From Synechococcales cyanobacterium PMM_0085 (GTDB lineage: Bacteria > Cyanobacteriota > Cyanobacteriia > Elainellales > Elainellaceae), in assembly GCA_949127705.1 (NCBI GenBank), contig CASBQJ010000163.1, positions 1-7,802 on the forward strand: 7,802 bases of DNA. Reading direction: 5' to 3'. The translations under genes were made by a program, and so were the position numbers. The notes under the pieces were generated by a model. That model was not told where the DNA came from and did not search any database. It saw nothing but the letters and a program-made list of their open reading frames with translations. Shown here one piece after another: positions 1 to 4,354 of this stretch (positions are counted from its first letter, which is position 1; each line of letters opens with the position of its first letter).

Positions 1-389
1 CCACCGCTACTGAGCCGGACAAAGTAGGTGCCCTTCTTCAAATTACGGACAATGAAACCTGATTCTTTGTCAGGTCGAACCACTACGGAGAGGGGGGTGT
101 TGCGGATGAAGAGCAGCTCCCCCGTGGAATCTAGCAGCGATGTGATGATGTTCCGGTTTCCTTCGTTTTCGATCGCAATTCTAAAATCTCGCTTGCTTGA
201 GACTTTAAACTTAAAGTGGTCGAGATCTCGACCCCCAACATCGCCAGAAAAACTGTAGCTTCGACCAAGCGTACCGATATTTTTGGCGCTGTCAGGGCTG
301 CTGCCGGGAGCAGAGGAGCCGAAGATGAATCGGGCAGGCTGGTTCAGTTTGTTGAACCGCACAGGGGATGTAAGCGGGGTACTAGACAT
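1..389 (-). CDS. PPC-domain protein, partial (3' end beyond the left edge)
   Basis: The visible 129 N-terminal residues resemble a bacterial pre-peptidase C-terminal (PPC, PF04151-like) beta-sandwich domain. The pattern is NIGTL (about residues 37-41), SFSGDVGGRDLDHFKFKV (46-63), a strand ending SLLDSTGELL (84-93), and LKKGTYFVRLSSG (117-129). These domains usually sit in secreted or surface proteins such as proteases and calcium-binding repeat proteins, and several copies in tandem are common in cyanobacteria. I see no signal peptide, so either export is atypical or the signal is C-terminal and out of view. The ATG at 387-389 has no clear Shine-Dalgarno. The frame stays open upstream, with GTG and TTG alternatives, to a TAG near 450. 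The gene lies 84 bases downstream of murF on the same strand. The domain call is fairly firm; the function of the whole protein is unknown. Confidence 0.7.
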   Translation of the reverse strand, partial: MSSTPLTSPVRFNKLNQPARFIFGSSAPGSSPDSAKNIGTLGRSYSFSGDVGGRDLDHFKFKVSSKRDFRIAIENEGNRNIITSLLDSTGELLFIRNTPLSVVVRPDKESGFIVRNLKKGTYFVRLSSG

Positions 390-418
390 AGGTAGTTGAG
401 CAATAAGGTGCTGCACAA

Positions 419-443
419 GCTGACCGATAGACAAGGTGTCAGC
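419..443. promoter_or_regulatory. Inverted repeat GCTGAC-N13-GTCAGC before the PPC gene
   Basis: Arms at 419-424 and 438-443 are perfectly complementary, with a 13-base spacer. The element sits in the 84-base gap between the murF stop and the PPC gene start. No T-run follows on either strand, so it does not look like an intrinsic terminator. It could be an operator or an RNA hairpin; both readings are inference. Confidence 0.2.
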
Positions 444-473
444 CCGCTATCAGGGGGCGTAATGACAGCGTTG

Positions 474-1859
474 CTATTGATGTCGTTCTGTGGCGCAGAT
501 TGTTCCCGGTGCGATCGCCATCAACTGTTCTAGAACTTGATCTAATCTGACCGCCCGAGATGCTTTAAACAGGAGGCGATCGCCCGGTCTCACCAAAGCC
601 TGTAGGCGTTCTACAAGGGCTTGGGGATCAGCAAACTGCTGAGTGGGGATCGCTGCCGCTCCGGCAGCTAGGGCATCCGCCGCTTCGGAATCGGCCAACG
701 TTAGCAGGTAATCGAGGTTGAGCTGCCGAACCGTCACACCGACTTGATGATGCAAATCCGGCGATCGCGCTCCTAATTCTTTCATGGTGCCAATTACGGC
801 AATATGGCGGGTTCCTGGCGTCTGTGCCAGCAGATGCAGCGCGGCCACCATCGACTCTAGGCCAGCGTTATAGGTTTCGTCCAAAATGACAATATCGTTG
901 GGTAAATCGTAGCGGCGCGATCGCCCCTGCGGTAGTTCGACGCTTAGTCCCTGCGTTAATAGCTGCCAGTCAATCTGGAGCACCCGAGCTACAGCCAGTG
1001 CCGCTAGATAGTTCAGCGCATTGTGACGACCCAGCAGCGGCAGCGGCAGGCGCATCCCACCCACCTCTAGGGTCTCGGGATCAGCCAACTGCCCGTGCAC
1101 ATCGCCTCCCTCTAACCCATAGGTTAGGGTTTTGCCATGCCAAACCGCTGCCGCCGTGGCTAGCAGCAGCGGATTATCGTGGTTGAGAATAGCAATCCCA
1201 CCGGAGGGCAGATGTTGCAGCAGTTCACACTTGGCGCTGGCGATCGCCTGCTCGGAGCCGAGCCGCCCGATATGAGCCGTGCCCACATTGGTGATTACCG
1301 CGATATCAGGCCGAGCAATCTGAGTCAGCAGCGCAATTTCTCCAGATGCCCGCATTCCCATTTCCACTACCGCATAGCGATGGCTTGGCTTCAGCTCTAA
1401 CAAGGTTTTGGGGACACCGATTTCGTTGTTGTAGTTGGCCTGGGTTTTTAGCACGGCTCCCTGCGTGGCCAAGACAGCGGCAATCAATTCTTTGGTCGTC
1501 GTTTTTCCGACCGACCCGGTCACGCCAATCACGGGGATCGAAAATTGCTCTCGCCACCAATGGGCGATCGCCTGGTAAGCCTCAAGCGTATTTGCTACCA
1601 GTAGCAGCGGTAGAGTTTCTGCATGGGGTGGGACATGGGAAACAATTGCGGCGATCGCCCCGCGCGCCAGGGCTGCTTCCACAAACTCATGTCCGTCAAA
1701 CTGTTCGCCTTGCAAAGCCAAAAATAGTTCATTCGGCTTGAGATTGCGGCTGTCTGTCGTGACCTGAGTCACCTGCTCGGCCAGCACCACATCCAACAGA
1801 TTGAGCGGCGTTGCCGCTACAATATCCATCAATTGCCCCAAAGAAACGCAGACAGGCAT
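474..1859 (-). CDS. murF: UDP-N-acetylmuramoyl-tripeptide--D-alanyl-D-alanine ligase MurF
   Basis: MurF joins D-Ala-D-Ala to the UDP-MurNAc tripeptide in the cytoplasm, with ATP cleavage, as the last soluble step of peptidoglycan precursor synthesis. From the chosen start the protein has 461 residues, close to the usual length of about 450. The Mur-ligase order is intact: an N-terminal UMP-binding domain with TTDSR (34-38), P-loop GVTGSVGKTT (112-121), NNEIGVP (144-150), NVGTAHIG (191-198), the Lys of SAKCELL (Lys210, probable carbamylated site), LLGRHN (275-280), DETYNAGLESM (327-337) and KASRAVRLDQ (432-441). The ATG at 1857-1859 is preferred because AAGGAG lies 10 bases upstream. A longer frame from 1910 adds 17 residues that are merely the translated leader holding two Shine-Dalgarno sequences. 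The P-loop and YNAGLESM make MurF much likelier than MurC, MurD or MurE. Confidence 0.95.
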   Translation of the reverse strand: MPVCVSLGQLMDIVAATPLNLLDVVLAEQVTQVTTDSRNLKPNELFLALQGEQFDGHEFVEAALARGAIAAIVSHVPPHAETLPLLLVANTLEAYQAIAHWWREQFSIPVIGVTGSVGKTTTKELIAAVLATQGAVLKTQANYNNEIGVPKTLLELKPSHRYAVVEMGMRASGEIALLTQIARPDIAVITNVGTAHIGRLGSEQAIASAKCELLQHLPSGGIAILNHDNPLLLATAAAVWHGKTLTYGLEGGDVHGQLADPETLEVGGMRLPLPLLGRHNALNYLAALAVARVLQIDWQLLTQGLSVELPQGRSRRYDLPNDIVILDETYNAGLESMVAALHLLAQTPGTRHIAVIGTMKELGARSPDLHHQVGVTVRQLNLDYLLTLADSEAADALAAGAAAIPTQQFADPQALVERLQALVRPGDRLLFKASRAVRLDQVLEQLMAIAPGTICATERHQ

Positions 1860-1869
1860 CGAATGAGCA

Positions 1870-1890
1870 CTCCTTAAACGACCACTCCTT
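1870..1890 (-). promoter_or_regulatory. Duplicated Shine-Dalgarno of murF
   Basis: Read on the minus strand, AAGGAG occurs twice, complementary to CTCCTT at 1885-1890 and 1870-1875. Both copies lie in a 15-base near-repeat of the form TAAGGAGTGSTC. The proximal copy is 10 bases from the ATG at 1859, and this decides the murF start. The distal copy is 25 bases away and cannot serve that ATG well. Confidence 0.6.
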
Positions 1891-1905
1891 ACTGGAGTAG
1901 CAGCC

Positions 1906-1911
1906 ATCATA
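1906..1911 (-). promoter_or_regulatory. Possible -10 box of murF (TATGAT)
   Basis: TATGAT on the minus strand matches the TATAAT consensus at five of six positions. It would put transcription start near 1899, about 40 bases before the murF ATG and just ahead of both Shine-Dalgarno copies. There is no -35 box at normal spacing: the nearest TTGACG is 22 bases away. This is a weak prediction. Confidence 0.22.
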
Positions 1912-2054
1912 CCGCCGAAGCGATCGCATCCGGCGTCAAACTGTTTAATTTAAATTTTGCGAAAAAAATTCAATTGAGATATTCTTCTATTGAGTCTGTC
2001 TTGATTTTGACTAAAACCATTACTTTCAAAGTGCCCTGACTTGCTCAAATCTGT

Positions 2055-2081
2055 ATTTAATCCAGCCGCTCTAGATTAAAT
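2055..2081. promoter_or_regulatory. Perfect 8-bp inverted repeat ATTTAATC-N11-GATTAAAT
   Basis: Arms at 2055-2062 and 2074-2081 are exact reverse complements around an 11-base spacer. Their centres are 19 bp apart, close to two helical turns. That geometry suits a dimeric DNA-binding protein. As RNA it would be an AU-rich hairpin with no U-tail. It lies about 200 bases upstream of the murF start on one side and about 430 bases upstream of the GTG gene on the other. The operator role is inference. Confidence 0.35.
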
Positions 2082-2094
2082 CGCTGCCCTTTGA

Positions 2095-2256
2095 CAAAGG
2101 TGGCAGAACAGAGCCATTGGCGCGTGCCGTTTATCTAAAGGAGTAAAAACTGGTACATTAACTGATGAAAATAGCCGCGTATTAAATAAAGATGGTGTTT
2201 TAAACCCTAATAAATCGCCTGTAGACCCTTGGGGCTATCCGCCGTCTCTTCAGTAA
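2095..2256 (+). pseudogene. Start-less 53-codon open frame, possible gene remnant
   Basis: After an in-frame TGA at 2092-2094 the frame reads 53 codons to a TAA at 2254-2256, with no ATG, GTG or TTG inside. The peptide looks unlike simple AT-rich noise: it ends TLTDENSRVLNKDGVLNP and then SPVDPWGYPPSLQ. I do not recognise it. A 53-codon run without a stop is not improbable in six frames of a 600-base gap, so this may be chance. If real, it is the tail of a decayed gene, because the sequence before it is full of stops in every frame. Confidence 0.15.
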
Positions 2257-2278
2257 ATTCATCAAGAAATTCATCAAA
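2255..2278. repeat. Two tandem 12-bp units AAATTCATCAAG/A
   Basis: AAATTCATCAAG (2255-2266) is followed at once by AAATTCATCAAA (2267-2278), 11 of 12 bases identical. The trailing CCTTCAT may be a decayed third unit. It begins inside the stop codon of the start-less open frame. The function is unknown; replication slippage is a sufficient explanation. Confidence 0.5.
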
Positions 2279-2336
2279 CCTTCATGATTTTGGTGACTTC
2301 AATCACGCAGCTGAGGTATATGTTCTCCGTAAAATT

Positions 2337-2365
2337 TAGATTATGCGTGGATCTACTTGTATAAG
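2337..2365 (+). promoter_or_regulatory. Candidate sigma-70-type promoter for the 430-residue gene
   Basis: TAGATT (2337-2342, three of six to the -35 consensus) and TATAAG (2360-2365, five of six to the -10) are separated by exactly 17 bases. Transcription would start near 2372, giving a leader of about 140 bases that holds the hairpin cluster and the Shine-Dalgarno. The spacing and -10 are good, the -35 is poor, and there is no independent support. Confidence 0.33.
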
Positions 2366-2419
2366 GCTTAAATTTATCAGGGTTGATTTTCTATCCTCCT
2401 GCTGACAACACCAACCCAC

Positions 2420-2485
2420 GCTGCCCGTGCAGCTAACCGCTTAGCCAGTTAGGTTAATTGGTTCTGCCAATCCACTGGTTACCAG
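2420..2485 (+). promoter_or_regulatory. Structured 5' leader: four adjacent small hairpins
   Basis: Four perfect stems follow one another almost without gaps. GCTGC/GCAGC spans 2420-2433 with loop CCGT. TAACC/GGTTA spans 2434-2456. ATTGG/CCAAT spans 2457-2471. CTGG/CCAG spans 2475-2485. They end 11 bases before the AGGGAG ribosome site of the GTG-started gene. Short stems are common by chance, but this contiguous arrangement suggests a structured leader that could affect translation or RNA stability. It matches no riboswitch class I know. Confidence 0.35.
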
Positions 2486-2510
2486 AGATTTGAATTAGGG
2501 AGCACTGACC

Positions 2511-3803
2511 GTGGTCACCACACAATCAGGTCGAAGCAATCGACAGATCACCGCTGAAGAACAAATGATTTATGACCATTTGCTTCACTGGATCGATTTG
2601 GAATCTCCAGAGCAGATGGTAGAGCGGTTTCGGGCACTGTTTATTGATGGATCTAATGATTCTGACCATGATGTGGTTACGGCGCTAAACCAGGTGACTA
2701 GCTCACGGCTGGCAAATGAGGAATTTCGCTACGTCCTCAACCGCTGTTGTCACATCCTCGTCAATCGCTGGCAAGCCAGACCTCAGTCGCAACTAGCCAT
2801 TCCAAAATTAGTAGAATTATTTGAGACGACTGATGTTGAAACCTATGGCGGCATGCATCGTAGCCGCTCTCTGCGCCGCCTGCGAGAGTTAACCCATCAA
2901 TTTGCTGAAACAGAACAGTGCTTGACGCTACGGCGGCTAGCTCAGGTGGTCAGTCAGGCGGCTGAAGCAAATAGTTGTGCTGGCAGCAACCCGCTGGGAA
3001 CGTTAATCCAACGATATCCTTACCTCTATGAGCACTGTCTGCTGAGTGAAGATAGCACCCACGAACAGCAAAGCACGGTGCGGCAAATTCAGGCTGTAAA
3101 ACAGCATAAATTTGAGGTAGATCTGTCGCAGTACATTACCTATCAAGTGCGACGGACGCAAGCCGCCAATGAGTTTAAGGCGATACCAAATGGGGTTCCC
3201 CGGATAATCTATCCTGTGTCTAACCCTACCCTGCTGGGCGATCGCGACCTGAGCCAAGCCATTCGCCACTATTCTGGCAAAGTAGAAGGCACTCGCACCT
3301 ACAAGGACATTGCCCACAACTTTTTAAATCAAAGCGGCCATTCCCAGTCCTATCGAGCCTTCAAAGACGATCTGTATCAATACATCACCGCCTCTGTCGA
3401 TCCAGAATATGGTAGGCGGCAATTTAACAATCAGCTGCATCTGCATCTGCGAAACACGCTGCCAGCCAGCAATACTAAACCGCTCAATGACTTTTTAATG
3501 GTGCGGACATGTAGTCAATTGTTGACTTTCTTGGTAGTAGACAGCCCCCAAAAACCAAACCATTTTGTGTTCATCGATCTGGTCACCAACTTAGGACCAA
3601 CCCTCACCATTGGGCTACTGCTTAAAATCGTATTGCTGTGCCGCAAGGTTAGACCTGTACTAGAGCGGCGATTCTCAATTTTATTTAGCCATTATGAATC
3701 CTGCACTCGGGATGCAGTGCAGTGGTTGATTGCTGCATTGGAGAATTTAAACGTCGCCCTGAGTGCAAATTTTGGCTCACTTGACCTGTCTTTTATGCAC
3801 TGA
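2511..3803 (+). CDS. Conserved-looking hypothetical protein, 430 residues
   Basis: I do not recognise a named domain. The start is GTG at 2511 with AGGGAG at 2497-2502, 8 bases upstream. The product looks soluble, mostly helical and charged. The N-terminal third (about 10-150) is rich in Leu/Arg helices, including NRCCHILVNRW (78-87) and an Arg-rich stretch RSRSLRRLRE (117-126). A motif recurs: DLSQYIT (204-210) and DLYQYIT (287-293). The C-terminal third (about 300-425) looks the most constrained, with NNQLHLHLRNTLP (306-318), PLNDFLMVRTCSQLL (324-338), PNHFVFIDL (349-357) and a hydrophobic stretch around 363-377 interrupted by a Lys. I have a general impression of similar cyanobacterial proteins but cannot verify it. 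rpsU follows 64 bases later on the same strand, which hints at, but does not prove, a translation-related role. Confidence 0.75.
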   Translation: MVTTQSGRSNRQITAEEQMIYDHLLHWIDLESPEQMVERFRALFIDGSNDSDHDVVTALNQVTSSRLANEEFRYVLNRCCHILVNRWQARPQSQLAIPKLVELFETTDVETYGGMHRSRSLRRLRELTHQFAETEQCLTLRRLAQVVSQAAEANSCAGSNPLGTLIQRYPYLYEHCLLSEDSTHEQQSTVRQIQAVKQHKFEVDLSQYITYQVRRTQAANEFKAIPNGVPRIIYPVSNPTLLGDRDLSQAIRHYSGKVEGTRTYKDIAHNFLNQSGHSQSYRAFKDDLYQYITASVDPEYGRRQFNNQLHLHLRNTLPASNTKPLNDFLMVRTCSQLLTFLVVDSPQKPNHFVFIDLVTNLGPTLTIGLLLKIVLLCRKVRPVLERRFSILFSHYESCTRDAVQWLIAALENLNVALSANFGSLDLSFMH

Positions 3804-3822
3804 TCTGGCTCTGCAATCGGCT

Positions 3823-3843
3823 ATGCTTTATAGAAGCATTTTT
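3823..3843 (+). terminator. Small hairpin plus T-run before rpsU (weak terminator or attenuator)
   Basis: ATGCTT (3823-3828) pairs with AAGCAT (3834-3839) around the loop TATAG, and a run of five T ends at 3843. It lies in the 64-base gap between the 430-residue gene and rpsU, ending 10 bases before the rpsU Shine-Dalgarno. The stem is only 6 bp and AU-rich, so termination would be partial. It could set rpsU level relative to the upstream gene, or simply end the upstream transcript. Confidence 0.3.
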
Positions 3844-3867
3844 CAGAACATCCAAGGAGTGTTTTGC

Positions 3868-4047
3868 ATGACCCAAGTGGTCTTAGGCGAGAACGAAGGC
3901 ATTGAGTCTGCGCTACGGCGGTTTAAGCGTCAGGTGTCCAAAGCAGGTATTTTGGCAGATGTAAAAAGTCATCGCCATTTCGAAACCCCGATCGAAAAGC
4001 TCAAGCGTAAAGCCATCATGGCTCGCCGGAAACGTCGGTTTCGCTAG
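3868..4047 (+). CDS. rpsU: 30S ribosomal protein S21
   Basis: S21 is a small, very basic protein of the 30S subunit that acts near the anti-Shine-Dalgarno end of 16S rRNA during initiation. The 59-residue product has the family hallmarks: MTQVVLGENEGIESALRRFK (1-20), a middle with FETPIEKLKRKAI (38-50) and the basic tail ARRKRRFR (52-59). The length fits the short cyanobacterial form; the E. coli protein is about 71 residues. The ATG at 3868 is chosen because AAGGAG (3854-3859) lies 8 bases upstream. An open extension back to 3763 overlaps the preceding gene in another frame and has no family similarity. Two candidate terminators follow, so the gene probably ends its transcript. Confidence 0.95.
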   Translation: MTQVVLGENEGIESALRRFKRQVSKAGILADVKSHRHFETPIEKLKRKAIMARRKRRFR

Positions 4048-4088
4048 ACGTTAAGTTCTGGCTTGTTTCTCAGTTAACCCATCGGGGG

Positions 4089-4115
4089 TTCAGTTTCATT
4101 ACACTGAATTTTTTT
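4089..4115 (+). terminator. Intrinsic terminator of rpsU
   Basis: TTCAGT (4089-4094) pairs with ACTGAA (4103-4108) around an 8-base loop, followed immediately by seven T (4109-4115). It begins 42 bases after the rpsU stop. The stem is AU-rich, but the T-run is long and directly adjacent, so termination is plausible. Confidence 0.5.
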
Positions 4116-4156
4116 GGGTCAAGCCTTGAAACGCTAAAGTATGCCAATAACACAGC

Positions 4157-4187
4157 GGGCGTTGAGCATGATTCATCGCCCATTTTT
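4157..4187 (+). terminator. Second candidate terminator downstream of rpsU
   Basis: GGGCG (4157-4161) pairs with CGCCC (4177-4181). TGA/TCA can extend the stem inward past one T-T mismatch. ATTTTT follows at 4182-4187. The GC-rich outer stem and the T-run fit a back-up terminator for rpsU. The T-run is part of an 11-bp direct repeat (GCCCATTTTTG at 4178-4188 and 4195-4205). Confidence 0.38.
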
Positions 4188-4205
4188 GTCTGTAGCCCAT
4201 TTTTG
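4178..4205. repeat. Direct repeat GCCCATTTTTG, two copies
   Basis: Exact 11-base copies occur at 4178-4188 and 4195-4205, offset by 17 bases. The first overlaps the second candidate terminator, so the second copy may be a duplicated tail. No function is evident. Confidence 0.45.
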
Positions 4206-4225
4206 GATATAGCTGCCTGTAACGA

Positions 4226-4247
4226 CTGGGTGACATCTGGGTGACAA
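4226..4247. repeat. Tandem 11-bp repeat CTGGGTGACAT/A upstream of the GTPase gene
   Basis: CTGGGTGACAT (4226-4236) and CTGGGTGACAA (4237-4247) are head-to-tail and 10 of 11 bases identical. The 11-bp period is about one helical turn, so both copies face the same side of DNA, as at activator or repressor sites. It lies 108 bases before the TTG start of the GTPase gene, in the stretch that must hold its promoter. Regulation is inference. Confidence 0.4.
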
Positions 4248-4354
4248 TTACACAAGCCACTCAGAAGTCGATAGGATGAAGGAGTGCTGATTAGAAGTGC
4301 TGATCAACAGCTCAATCGAGTTAGATGTAGGCGTTTGCTGGGGGAGGGCTGAAC

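Larger units (their letters stand above)
1860..2510. other. Intergenic region between divergent murF and the 430-residue gene
   Basis: About 650 bases contain no gene I can support. By eye, 1940-2400 is richer in A and T than the flanking genes. It lacks HIP1 except for one copy at 1920-1927, next to murF. Its contents, listed separately where they deserve it, are an 8-bp inverted repeat (2055-2081), the palindrome CCTTTGACAAAGG (2088-2100), a start-less 53-codon open frame (2095-2256), a 12-bp tandem repeat (2255-2278), a candidate promoter (2337-2365) and a run of hairpins (2420-2485). I see no tRNA or known riboswitch. Confidence 0.6.
4048..4354. other. Gap between rpsU and the GTPase gene
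   Basis: The 307 bases hold two candidate rpsU terminators on the left. On the right are short direct repeats: GCCCATTTTTG, CTGGGTGACA, and AGTGCTGAT at 4283-4291 and 4296-4304. I find no convincing -35/-10 pair for the GTPase gene; TAGGAT at 4272-4277 is the best -10-like hexamer. An open minus-strand frame across 4070-4255 has a weak TTG start and runs through both terminators, so I do not call it a gene. Confidence 0.55.

Noticed and set aside
28..258. 76-codon plus-strand frame at the left edge
   Set aside because: It is antisense to the PPC-domain gene, whose translated product fits a known fold much better.
1346..1741. 131-codon plus-strand open frame inside murF
   Set aside because: It lies antisense to a firmly identified murF, has no family features, and open antisense frames are expected opposite GC-rich coding sequence.
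2200..2274. Minus-strand 24-residue cationic peptide frame (MNFLMNLLKRRRIAP...) with GAAGG before the ATG
   Set aside because: It resembles a small amphipathic peptide, but it is very short and starts inside the tandem 12-bp repeat; chance is the simpler explanation.
2400..2490. tRNA-like look of the leader (AGTTAGGTTAATTGGTT)
   Set aside because: It has no acceptor stem, no T-arm GTTCRA and no anticodon arm in register; the hairpins do not form a cloverleaf.
3003..3317. 104-codon minus-strand frame inside the 430-residue gene
   Set aside because: It is antisense to a gene with a good ribosome site and full length, and it has no recognisable motif.
4070..4255. 61-codon minus-strand frame in the rpsU-GTPase gap
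   Set aside because: It would start with TTG without a ribosome site and run through both candidate terminators; the peptide resembles nothing I know.
4284..4352. Possible 22-codon leader peptide (GTG start) just before the GTPase gene
   Set aside because: GAAGGA abuts the GTG with no spacing, so initiation is unlikely; there is no attenuator structure after it.
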